Part shown: positions 12,001-22,805 of the stretch, one piece after another | How positions within the stretch are numbered: position 1 is the first letter of the stretch | Layout of the letters: each line of letters begins with the position of its first letter | Program-made: the position numbers and the translations under genes | DNA from: Phaffia rhodozyma | Lineage: Eukaryota; Basidiomycota; Tremellomycetes; Cystofilobasidiales; Mrakiaceae | Assembly (NCBI GenBank): GCA_014706385.1 | Contig: JACGZH010000008.1 | Location: 744,001-808,000, forward strand | Direction of reading: 5' to 3' | DNA length: 64,000 nucleotides | Notes under the pieces: model-generated | What the model saw: the letters and a program-made list of their open reading frames with translations, nothing else | Told to the model about the DNA's origin: nothing | The model's database searches: none

Positions 12001-14566
12001 TAGTAAAACAGAAAGCTTTTGCAATTACAGGTATTCGACAAGCTCATATGCGTGTTTATGCTTGAGACAACATGAAACGTTCGGCACGCTGATAATCATC
12101 TTCAGCATCCTCTAGGTTTTCACAGGCTGGTGTCTCAATTGTTGATTGCTGAATTTGTGCTCTCTGACGCCCGGTTCTCCAGCCTATCTATAACGAACTT
12201 GTCCAATGTTGGCTTGCTCAATCATTGCTGTCACCGGGGCACAAGTACTTGTCTGATTAGATGTGATTGTTGTCTCTTAATACAAACCGTTGGTATATCA
12301 CCTGGAACCGAACAGCGGACGTCAAAGCAAATACATGGATGGAGATAATTAAACTCATATAAAAATGTGGACCACGCCTGTCAATCTCATGAGGCATGAC
12401 AAAAATTTGCTGAAGCAAACCATATGACTTTGAGCCGCAGTGATGCTCGACAGATCAATTGTATCTAGCTGTGAGACAAGTCAAATTCAACAATTCCAAG
12501 CCCTTGTTTTATGAGGAAATCTGACGGACTGTTTTTATCAACTATGATATCAGTTTCCCATAACAAGGATGTATGAACTTTGACCGTTACATATGTACCT
12601 TTTCCACGCCTACTTTTCCACGTACGTAAAATGATAAAGCACAACAAAAAAAATCATTGTGGAACTTCATGCTATTCGTAGGTGCGTGTCCAGCCTGCTA
12701 CAAGACTGTCTAAATGTGAGTAGTTGCTTTGTCTTTATAACGAACACATCATGCTACTGCTTTGGTTCGTCGACTCAGTTTTTCAGAGCATCAGAGTAGA
12801 CAAAAAACGTAGATAACTCTATATTGTGAAACTGCCTCAACCTCAGAAGTGTAGTTTCATATAAACTTCAAGGTGAGAATATTGATTTCATTCAGATCAG
12901 AAGTGTGTGATGTTACGCCATCGATCAAGACAAACATGATGTACATCAAAAGCCGCATTGGATATGGCGAGTCAGTATGTGTGATGAGGTCCTTGTGAGA
13001 TGTCCAGATCATTTAGATTAATTGGCTCGCATTGCCGTTTTCAGTTCGAACATAGTCCACATGATCGTACATGTGTATAATTACAGTCGGCTCTCAACAA
13101 GACCCGGGATAGCTTTACGCAAAGATAACTCAAATAAATGAAATGATTCATTTCTATATACATCCTATTTATGGAGCAATGACTTTGACTACTTCACAAC
13201 ATTGATGCACGAAGAACGATAAGAAGTTGGATGCATGTATTCAGAATGAACGAAGCGTACCTTACATACTATTGTACAAGTAGACCTTTTCTAGCATTTG
13301 AATATCAAAGCTGCTTACAGTATTTTTTAATTATCTAGAACAACGGAATATGAAGAATCTTAACCTCCACCTTTTTGAAGCATTTTCTGACTTGATAAAG
13401 TAGTCGAATCAAAAATCGAAGAAGAGTAGCACTGCCAAAACGATACAAAGGTACGTTTGAAATGAGCTGATCAGAACAAAAATCGTCAAGATTCAATTGC
13501 GTCGCGTACTGATCATGAAAGGCACCGGTGTTTTCGACTTTCATAATTTTGGTATCTAAGGGATTACATTTGTGTTCGCTCTCTTGTAACAGTGTGAACA
13601 AATGACCTCTCCTGTATTTGATCAAATATTCTGAGGTCTCTTAACATATATGGGGCAATCTTTGAGCCCATTTCTTGTAGCACGTTCATTATAGTGCATA
13701 TCATCGCAAATCTTTTCAGCGCGGCAGCAAACAGCATCATTCATCTCTACCATGTTGAAGATCAACAGTACAAGAAACATTCCGAAATCTAATAGCCTCC
13801 AAAAATCAGTTTATTTACTTTATATGGAAAAGGAGAGCCGGTACCGAATCTGGGAGCGAAATTCATCAGATTGAAAACATCGACACGCTTTCTATTTCTG
13901 AGCAATTCATTTAAATCAACTCATTATGTGTTTTTCAACGTTGCTCAAGAATTCGAACCATGAACCAGGATATTTTTGGTTGATAACCGACTATTAGCAA
14001 AACTAGTTTTTGAAAAGAAGAATGACGACTGACGTTACGGGCTTCATAATCTCCTTCCAACTTTCAAATTGAATATATGCACTTCAAAAGACATCGAGGT
14101 TCATCGAAGGGTACGGGTTATATGCTGTATAGAATGATGTAAGTCTATCCAGTAGCATAGTTAACTGAACTTGATGATAACGACATAACACTTTGGACAA
14201 AAACCATGATATGGGAACAATCATCTCATGGCTCTTCACATTACGGCGAGGAATACTTTCATTGTAATACAATGCACGTTGCAGCTGCACAGGGGTATTC
14301 ATTCTGCAGCTCCGAGTACTTTTCAGAGCATCTGGGGTCTTACATGTCATCTGGCTCTCGTACATTGTGTGACCATATGGTATCAATAGAAAAAAGAATC
14401 TGTGAGAATATCCAAGTGTTTTGCCTAGATTGATAGCAAGTAAACTCTTTGTGATATAAAATAGAGTGGAAAACAAGAAATTCAAACTCAGCACCAACGA
14501 GACAGTTCTGATAACTGCTAAGGAAGGAAAAACAGACACTGAAAAAGAAAAAGAGGAAAAAGTTGA
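9016..14566. other. Gene-free AT-rich core between the inverted arms
   Basis: I find no supportable gene. Open frames do not exceed about 160 codons, show no recognised motif, and are not joined by plausible introns into a family. The sequence is AT-rich compared with the arms and the gene-rich part of the window. I saw no retroelement and no obvious tandem array until the LTR near 14567. The T/A composition and lack of genes make it a candidate structural core rather than a coding interval. Confidence 0.7.
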
Positions 14567-14779
14567 CAGCAAATACGGTTTCGTATTGCTGAGATATAAG
14601 AATAAAGTAATCTCAGCACCAACGAACAGTTATGGTAAATGCTGAGGAAGGAGAAAAAGAAAAAGAAAAAGAGGTAGGAGAAGAAAAGAGGTATGCCAGC
14701 TGGCAGAGTGCGCTAGCTAAGGCTTAGGTACATAGATGATAAGCAGAAACGAATGCACCATATTCAAGTATTCTCAACA
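14567..14779 (-). repeat. LTR of the TGTTGAG family, truncating a gag gene
   Basis: Read on the minus strand it starts TGTTGAGAATACTTG and shares with 24398-24660 the stretch 'GCATTCGTTTCTGCTT', 'GCTAGCGCACTCTG.CAGCTGG' and the 'GTTGGTGCT' segment. It ends near a hairpin also present in the other copy. Beyond it (14460-14566) a second degenerate copy of the 'CTTCCT.AGCA..T' to 'GTTGGTGCTGAG' block follows, so the true end may lie further out. Its start directly abuts the gag frame of the iMet-primed element, cutting it. Confidence 0.7.
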
Positions 14780-15445
14780 CGGATATGGGTTCGGATAGTA
14801 AGCTCGCTCGATCCTCGGCTCCTCCTCCCTGACTCGGGCGACGAGCGCAACGGGTACTTGCTTCTCGATAGCATGGAGTTTCGTCATGAACGTCAGGCCA
14901 AACCGGACGTTGGGCAGCGTCAAGTCCCACGAGTCCATCAGAGCGACTCTTGCATTCTCGTACGTTCCGTCCTTCAGTCCGTCTAGTATCGTCTAGATAT
15001 GGTCGCCGTCGGAGATATCCTTTCCGAGCGTCCGCAATGTCTTTCGGTGTGAGTCCAGCTCGTCTAGGTACTCGACTGCCTTTCCAGGCAGGCACTTTGT
15101 CTGCATATACTTTCTTTGCGCATGGGCCAGTTTCGCTTCGGTCGGCATGCCGTATGCTTCGCTCAACGTGGTCATAAGAAGGATGGGATTGTCCCGTTGA
15201 TCCCTACTGATCCCCTGGATGACGCCGAGGCTCAGTCTGAACAGAATGATCGACAGCACTTTGTTCCGCGCTGCATCCCACGCTTGATACGCGGCAAGAT
15301 CGGTTGCATCAGGACAAGAGATGGCAGGCTTTCCTTCGTCTGTAGTCTGGATATAGCGGTGGAGGTTTTCTCCCATGAGAAAGATCTCGATCTGGTTCTC
15401 CCACGCGGTGTACTCCTCCGAGGAGTTGAGAATGATGGGTTCCAT
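14780..15445 (-). pseudogene. Gag remnant of a copia element primed by tRNA-iMet
   Basis: The frame begins MEPIILNSSEEYTAWENQ and has the layout of a copia Gag N-terminal (UBN2-type) region with 'EYLDELDSHRKTLRTLGKDI'. One nonsense codon (TAG at 14993-14995) interrupts it. The same frame then continues for about 70 further codons with 'LMDSWDLTLPN' and 'RFGLTFMTKLHAIEKQVP'. It ends at an inserted or recombined LTR, so no zinc knuckle or pol part remains. This lineage is distinct from copia elements 1, 3 and 4. Confidence 0.8.
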
Positions 15446-15532
15446 TGGAGTGGCAGTGGTGTTTGTTGTAGTGATTTATGATGATATCGCAAGGGCTCCT
15501 TTGGAATGTTTTATTGTGGAAACGGCTTTAAG

Positions 15533-15546
15533 CCGGGCTCATAACC
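15533..15546 (-). promoter_or_regulatory. Primer-binding site, complementary to tRNA-iMet anticodon arm
   Basis: Directly after the LTR end, the minus strand reads GGTTATGAGCCCGG. Its reverse complement CCGGGCTCATAACC is the anticodon stem-loop of tRNA-Met, with CAT at the centre. Drosophila copia and yeast Ty5 are known to use the same internal site of initiator tRNA. The position between LTR and gag is as expected for a primer-binding site. Confidence 0.75.
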
Positions 15547-16040
15547 TAATAAAATTAGGGAGCTCTTTGGGATATTTTTTTTGATAAAGTTGCTTGAACG
15601 AGAATCCGGTTCTTCTCTCTGACTAAGTTTCTGGTCTCTGATTCTCTCAATCGGGAATCTGTCTCGTCTTCTCTATTGTTTCTCGGAGACAGCCGATTCG
15701 TTTAGGCAATGGAATCTAATTCTAGTTCTCATTCTCTAATCCCCTGATTCTCTAGTTCTCTCAAACTATTGTGCACACACACAGTGAGCAAGTTGATTGC
15801 GAGAACCAGAAAGAAAAAGAAAAAAAGAAAAAGAAACTAGCTACTGTATATACGAGATCACCAAGATGGAAATGATATAGAAGCAAGATGGAAATGAACT
15901 AGAATGGAAATAAAACGAGAGATAAGTGAAATAATGATGATGTAGAAATGAAATAACATGTTGAAGGAGAAACCGAAGAGATGGAAAGTCAACTAACGCG
16001 CAACACTCGAGGGTTGGTGTCTAGACTGCTATATCCAATA
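15547..16040 (-). repeat. LTR of the TATTGGATATAG family, right arm copy
   Basis: This is the 5' LTR of the iMet-primed element on the minus strand: LTR, primer-binding site and gag follow in canonical order. It matches the left-arm copy except for about one base (7144 versus 15620). Since its neighbours make structural sense only here, this arm probably keeps the ancestral junction. Confidence 0.82.
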
Positions 16041-16047
16041 TAAAATT

Positions 16048-16310
16048 TCTTAAGAATCTCCACAGCAATCTGTATGAAATGATACCAAAAATACAACACT
16101 CAGTATCACAGATTGCGTATCTGGTGAAGACTGAGGAAAGAAAAGATGAGATGGAAAAGGAGGGGTTCATATAGACTGGAAAATGTGGAAGACGGTTGTA
16201 AAAGATGGCGGCTAAAGTACAGGTTCTAAAGATAGAAACGCCAAGACAGGGGAACCTGAAACTGTGAACAAGTAACAAGGAACAAGGAAATCATACTGTA
16301 TATTTCAACA
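16048..16310 (-). repeat. LTR of the TGTTGAAATATAC family (right arm)
   Basis: Reverse-complement copy of the left-arm solo LTR, inserted at the same base of the copia element 1 RT region. It therefore predates the duplication or was copied by conversion. Confidence 0.8.
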
Positions 16311-16340
16311 AAATTCATACAAAAGTGCTCACTGATTTTA

Positions 16341-19300
16341 TCAATATTTCGTACAAGTCACGAGGTAAGTCAGACATCCTATCAACTCTTGATACCTTTT
16401 CTGGAGCTCGCCGTCTGGTCTCGGTGTGTCCGACGTCCACAACTGGAGATCAGATTGCATCGGGATCCGACGGGGAACGATGTGAGAAGCGTCAAACCGG
16501 TCGAGTACTTCCTCGATATACGCCTTCTGAGAGACGCTGATCGTTTTGCCTTTTCGATCTCTCGCAAACTCCATCCCCAGTAGCGACCGTGGGTCAAGAT
16601 CGCCCCGGTCGTCGATCTCAGACTCGGTTCCGATCTCGGAGAACACCTCGTCGACTGCCTTTTCTGATCCAGCGACGACAAAGCCGTCGACGTACAACAT
16701 CAAGTACACTTTCCGGTCGTCTCGCTCACCGGTAAACAAACAACTGTCAGCTTCGGTTGCTGTGAGTCCGATCGTGTTGAGAAAACAAGCGAGACGATCG
16801 TAAAACGCCTTCGGTGACTGACGAAGGCCATAGATCGCTTTGGATACGTAGCATAGCTTGTCCCCCGATGATACATAGGCCGGAGGCGGCACCATCCAAA
16901 CCGGCTGATCAAGAGTAGCATACAAAAACGCAGTCTTGACGTCGCCCTGTCAGATAGTGAGATCCTCTCTGGTGACGATAGCAAGAAAAATGCGCCGGGA
17001 TGTGCCGTCAGCAACGGGTGAGTACGTGTCTCCGAACGTGCCTTCGCGCTGCTCGAACCCACGCGTCACCCATCTTGCCTTGAGCTTGACCTTTCCCTTC
17101 TCGGCTGACGGACCACATGTGTACACCCATCTTCCAGAGATCACTTCCTTCGGTCGACCATCATCCGGCTTGATCTTCCATACATCCAGCTTGTCGAACT
17201 GGTCCATCTCTGCCTTCATCTCCTCCTCCCACTCTGCTCGGAAAGGTCCGCTCATTGCGGCTTTGTATGTCTTTGGTGGTGAGGATGGAAGGGTTCTGGA
17301 TCCGATGTCGATCAGGATGTTTGCCTGATGACTTCCCAGCCGGAACGGAGTGGTGGTCTGTCCTGTTGGGCGCAATGCTCCCACTGGAGTGGGCGAGTCT
17401 AGCAAGAAGTCACGTACGTTTCTCTCATCTTCTACTTCTTCTGCGTCGTCTGCTTCTTCTGCGTCTTCTGCTTCTGCTTGTTGTCCATCAACGGGACTGA
17501 TCCTTCTGCTTTTGTTCCTTCCAACTCTAGTTCTTCCATCAGTCTCACTCTCACTGTCGTCATCCACAATCTCGTCATCCGACATCACATACTGATGTCT
17601 GATCGGCGGAATCAGCTCTGGTGTTCTTGGTCTGGGTTCGACTTGGATCTCAAATGATTCGTCTGCATCCTGCGTATTTCCATCAGCTATTACTGATTGT
17701 CCATCATCCGTAAGTGTGGTTCCTTCTATTTCTCCTATTTCTCCTATTTCTCTTATTCCTTCTCCATCATTTCCTTCCGACCGCCTGTTTTTCTTGTTGT
17801 TCCGTCTTTTCTGCTTCAGCTGACCACACTCGATCATCTCGTTCTTCTTGCGCATCGTCCAGCTCTCGTCAAACACGACGTTGCTCGAGAAGATCACCCG
17901 GCTCATGTTGCTTTTGTCGATCAACCGGTACGCTTTCTTCCCGAACTTGTCTTCGGCCGAGCACATAAACCAGCATGGGATCGATTTTGACTGATGTTTC
18001 TTGTGTTTTGGGTTATGCGCATAAGCCGTGCAGCCAAACACCCTCAGACGTTCGTATGAGGGCGGGACGCCGTGCAAGTGCTCATACCGAGACTTTCCTG
18101 TCGTCTTCCGGATCGTTCTGGCCAGAATGTATGTTGCGTAGTTGAGCGCTTTTGCCTAGAACTCCGCTGGCAGACCAGACTCGAGCAGCAGGGCGGTCAA
18201 CTTTTCTTCGATCGTCCGGTTCGCCCGTTCGGCCTTTTCGTTTTGTTCGGGCGTGTCCGCGATCGTTGTTTCTTGTTTGATGCCAAGCGAGGTGAGCCAT
18301 GCGATAAAGTCTTTCGACATGTACTCTCCGCCGTTGTCGCTTCTGATGGTGACCAGTTTGTGTGTTGTTTCTCGTTCGACCTGGACGATCCACGCCTTCA
18401 GTATGCTTGCAGTCTCACTTTTCGCCTTGATCGGCCAGGCCCAGTGGTAGTCTGTGTATTCGTCGATCACGGTGAGCATGTATCGTGCTCCGCCGGCAGA
18501 CTCGACTGGCATCGGTCCCTGGATATCGGTATGGATGAGCTGAAGGGGTCGATCGATGATGGTCTGTGACGTCGGAAACGGAGTCTTGTGCTGTCGACAC
18601 TCGACACAGGGTGTGCACATTCCTCTTGCAAAGTATGTGTCAATGTCTCGCTTGCTTATGTTCTTGCTGAGTGCTTGGGAATAAGACAAAATGTCATACA
18701 TAGCTGATCTAGAAGGGTGACCCATCCTTCTGTGAAGCAGATCGATCTCGATCTCCTTGGGCGAAACAGTCACCGAGGCAGCCATGTTCGGAACAAGCAC
18801 GTCCACATCGAGCGCCCACAGGTTGCGCGCATAGGCCGAAGCAGTCAGGATGATGTCTCGGCCTCGTGTGATGGTGAAGATGCTGCGATCACCGGAGAAC
18901 GACACGCCTTCGACCTGGCAGATCTGGCCGAGGGAGACAAGGATGTTGGAAGACATGTCGGGCGCATGGAGCACATCGGTGAGTGTGATCGTCTGTTCTT
19001 TCCCGCCGGTAGCTGGCTTGCTGAGCAGCCGGATCCTGCCTTTTCCGATCACTTTGACAGGCGCCCCGTTTGCGACATAGATGCTATCGGTGTAGTCCTC
19101 GTATGACCAGAACATCGACCGGTCGCTCACACAGGTCTGTGTGCAGCCCGAGTCGAGAAGGAAAGTCGGTCTGGCCTGGGAAAGCAGGGGAGTGACAGAA
19201 AAGATGCAGTCGGAAAAGGACGGATCGTGAGTCGATCTGACGATCACATCGTTGGACTGCTGGATATGTTGCTGCATATGTTGCTGACTCTGCTGTTGTT

Positions 19301-19933
19301 TGAGCGTATGACAGTCCTCTGTGTTGTGTGTGCTTGACTTGTGATAGTCATAGTGTCTCCTTCCTCTTGCCCGTCCGCCGTTCGGTCGATCGTTTCCTTG
19401 TTTCCCTTGGTTCTGTCTGTTCTGCATCCTTTCTGGGCAGCTGGAGGCAATGTGACCAGGCTGCTGACACTGGTAGCAGATCGGCCGAGTGGTCGAGATC
19501 GCAGCCAGCGCTCTCTGGTCGCTGTAGCCATTGCCGAGTGTATTCTCGTGGGAAGTGATCGACAGCGCCTGGACATGTTTGCTGATGGAGCTGACGACAT
19601 AGTCCAGCGTCAACGGTCTGTCCCTTCCGAGTTCATCTTTGCCGACCTGGCCGAGGATGTTGCAGACGAGTCGTCTTTGTCCCACGCCTTCTGAGCAAGT
19701 GGATAGTCGTCCGTCGGCCGTGTTCGTTCGCCAGAGATGATGTCCCAGATGTTCATCTCGGTGAGCGCAGACTCGAGTCTGTTCTCCCAGATGACATAGT
19801 TTGTAGCTGGGTTGTTCGGAGACGACAGCCGATCGAACTGGCCGATGGACGGATCGGCCAGCCGGGTGAACAGCGGGACGTCAGAGGGGACAGGAACGAT
19901 GATGGCAGGGGCTTTGGTCTCGATGTTTGCCAT
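16341..19933 (-). pseudogene. Copia element 1 gag-pol, right arm copy, broken
   Basis: Same decayed polyprotein as in the left arm, with the same gag deletion, the same two nonsense codons, the same YVDG change in RT and the same interruption by LTRs. A few substitutions distinguish the copies: Trp-Ala-Trp instead of Trp-Ser-Trp in the integrase, Ile for Thr in 'SETASILKAW', Val for Ala in the acidic linker, and G to T at the base paired with 4688. The end of RT and the RNase H are absent from this arm. Confidence 0.93.
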
Positions 19934-19958
19934 GTTTGTTAGCTATATTGATGAAGTT

Positions 19959-19974
19959 CTCAGACTCTTAATCT
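19959..19974 (-). promoter_or_regulatory. Primer-binding site of the right-arm copia copy
   Basis: Mirror of the site at 2790-2805, with the same match to the tRNA-Lys(CUU) anticodon arm, between the truncated LTR and the gag start. Confidence 0.55.
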
Positions 19975-20244
19975 CTAAAGAGATTCACGGTTTGTTCTGC
20001 AAGATAGAACAGATATATTCTAACCCAGCACACAAACAGTCTTTGTGAATACTGAGGAAGGGAAAAAGAAAAAGAAGAGAAACGAAAGTGTCGAGCGCAG
20101 ATATATGTGAGAGAACACAACGTGCCCAAATGAGAAGAAAGATAAGAAGAGAGAAACTAAAAAGACACTAAGAGAAACAGCCACGATGGAAGAAGATAGC
20201 TGCCAAGACGTTGACTGAGACAGCATCAGTCGAGGGTGAAAGAG
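19975..20244 (-). repeat. Truncated 5' LTR of copia element 1, right arm copy
   Basis: Mirror image of the left-arm truncated LTR, with the same missing 5' segment. Confidence 0.6.
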
Positions 20245-22763
20245 GGCACATTTATGTGATTACCATCAATAAAGTCAGGCGCCAGAGGTACTCAGGTTTG
20301 TCATCGTTTGTGTTCAGCTTCTGTTTACAGCAGCAATAAGGAATGAATGTCTTATCGCATATACTGATATCAGCATGACTGAATAGCGTGCGCTGGGTTT
20401 TTCTAAAAATGTGTTGGCGCACGAGAAGTTCGTGATCATCAGGTTTCGATCTCCTTCCAATTGATTAGTTTTATAAGTTTCTCCAAATTTTACTTTGCAA
20501 GCTGTTTGCACGTATCAGCATAAAGAACAAAAAGTTTGTTTATACATCGGCTGTTGCTCATATCACGGTAGGACTATGGCGTTTTCAAGAAACATTCATC
20601 GAAATCACACAGCTTGTTGAATCACGAACAAAGCCCATATGAAAATTGCACTGCTTTACATTAACGCAGTCATTATCGCCTTTGACTCTTAAAATCGCAC
20701 GATGGCAGCCTGTGACAATTCATCTGCGAAAACGCTATACGTATCAAACAAATTATACTACGTCGTAATGAAGATTGACTCCATCACTAAGGGCTCACTC
20801 TGTATACGACTAAACAATTGTATGTACGTGCGAAGATTAGTATGTAGGAGAGACAACGGCAGTGTACCATCAAAGGACTTCAGAACAATTCAGCAACGAA
20901 GATAGTTTGAATGCAGTGAACTGAGGTTTACAAGCCCTGCAAATGAAACCAGCTCAATTTTGTTTATCGTTGTTGGCTGGTTGAGCGAACATAACAATCT
21001 AGCCCAGATCTTATCAATCTGTCAATTGATGGTGTCTACTCCGAGCATACTCAGTTACTGAAAGTGTAGATAAAACTGAATTCAACCTTGAATGCGCCAC
21101 ATTTGCGTCCACCTCATGTTCAGTCAGTAGACTAATTTGAAGTGTGCAATAGGGGAAAGGAAATTGTCAACGACAAGTTTGTGATGTTGTTTTACATCAA
21201 CTTGCCGTATAAAAAAGGCACTACAACTAGAACGGCACTGTGACTACATACGCACATATCGCTATCATGCAATTGAAATCATCAATTCGTTGAGCTGATA
21301 CTGTCGTTAAAAACAGAATAAATTACGTTATGCGCGACAGCAAAGTCAAGGCACAGATGGTTTTCACACCGCAAATCATGTTCTACGTCTATCCGGCGGT
21401 GACAATCATGAATTGACATAATCGTATGCTATCAACCTGTTAGGCATCTGACCGACTTGTCGCATGACTGTCATCTCTACATTCTCGATGTCACATTAAA
21501 TACCAATATGCTCAACAGACTTCATGCAGATCTGCGTCAACGTACATAGCTTGTTTTGCTTCAGATCGAGGTCAGTGACCATACACTTCTTGCCGACGGC
21601 CCAGTCGACTCTGTTGCTGTTGCGACAGCATCGGCCCATACGCATCGACGTGACAGAGTGTTGTGCGGCAATCATGGCTCGGTGGCGGGTGCGGTGATGT
21701 GTACTGATTGTTGCAAGCACGCCCAAGAAAAGATTCTGGAGTTGTCTTCGTACTGACTACCCATGTCGATGTTTCGCATGTTGGGCGCTGGACACAGGAG
21801 GCTGATGCATCTGTGAGAGATCGTTGCAAGCTGGTCTGGATGTCCCCTTCCTCCTCTCAATGCCGTGCGCAGTGGAGTTCGCTCTCATCCTCCTACTTAG
21901 CAGACCGCATCGTACACTCGCGTTCATATTTCTTTGTCTGACGTTGTTCACTTATTTCCTCCTGGCTTATGCTCATCAGATCGACGATGTTCTGCAGCAC
22001 AATTGCACATGCACATCACGTAATGGCGGGTACCGAGAGCCGTAAATGGCATGTCTCATGCTATCGACATCAATGTCGTATGCAAAAGCGTGGCGACTCA
22101 TGCTTAGCGCTCTGATACGTGACTGTGTTGGTCCTTCACAAAGTAGTAGCATGCTACTCATCAGGGTCGTAGTTATGCACGCTCAGAGCATGCTCATCGC
22201 GACAGATTACAAGCTGTGCCACGCTGCGACTGGCATCAGGCTTGTAGTCGGTGAGGGCGTAAAGCTGAATGTAGATATCCGATGAGGCTTCTTGCCTGTG
22301 TCTGTCGTTCGTCCCCGTCGTGTGCAGATTTCTCCAGCTCAGATCGTCAGAGCTTGCTAAAGGCAAGAATTGCGCGTGTCGCACGGCAACATGACAGCGT
22401 TCACTGAGCTTCGCAAGTGCATTGACACTGAGGGCACGTGGTCCTTGTCTAAACGAGCCTTCGTGCCGGGCATGTACACAATGGTGTTTGGGATCAGCGT
22501 TGACGCACATATCGTGAGACCAGCTTGTTGCTCGAGGTCCTTCGAGTGATTCTCATACACGCTGATGGCGCAAAAGCCACTTTGCAGCAGCTGAGAAAAC
22601 GTGTGACAGACCATCGCACTGAGACCGGCAAGCATTCACAAGAATGCAACCACAGCCGACGCCTGAACAACGCACCTACTGGCATCCCACCGTCATATTC
22701 CATGCGCACAACGGCATGCATAAAGCGTGTCCATCAACAACAGATGTGGCGCGTTATACCTGT
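20245..22763. other. Gene-poor part of the right arm
   Basis: Mirror of 1-2519. I see no supportable gene, only short frames on both strands and an AT-rich half nearer the copia element. Confidence 0.6.
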
Positions 22764-22805
22764 CGGCAGCTACCTCACGGCAGCTACTTCACGGTAACTA
22801 CCTGA
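22764..22805. repeat. Three tandem 14-base units at the edge of the right arm
   Basis: The units are CGGCAGCTACCTCA, CGGCAGCTACTTCA and CGGTAACTACCTGA. They begin at the very base after the last base that pairs with the window start. The second unit differs from the first at one position, the third at three. Confidence 0.75.

Larger units (their letters stand above)
15547..22763 (-). repeat. Right arm of the giant inverted repeat
   Basis: Reverse-complement partner of the left arm, with the same order of contents read from right to left. At its inner end the matching sequence stops at the boundary between an LTR and a primer-binding site, which is the natural layout of a copia element. At the outer end it is followed immediately by three 14-base tandem units. 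Because the left arm is cut by the window edge, the true outer end of the duplication cannot be judged here. Confidence 0.97.

Noticed and set aside
14084..14572. 162-codon minus frame next to the TGTTGAG LTR
   Set aside because: Its first half is translation of the LTR tail repeat, the rest has no recognisable motif.
1..22763. Repeat-induced point mutation as the cause of the dead copia copies
   Set aside because: There are only two clear nonsense changes and the arm differences are mostly transversions, which is not the dense C-to-T pattern expected.
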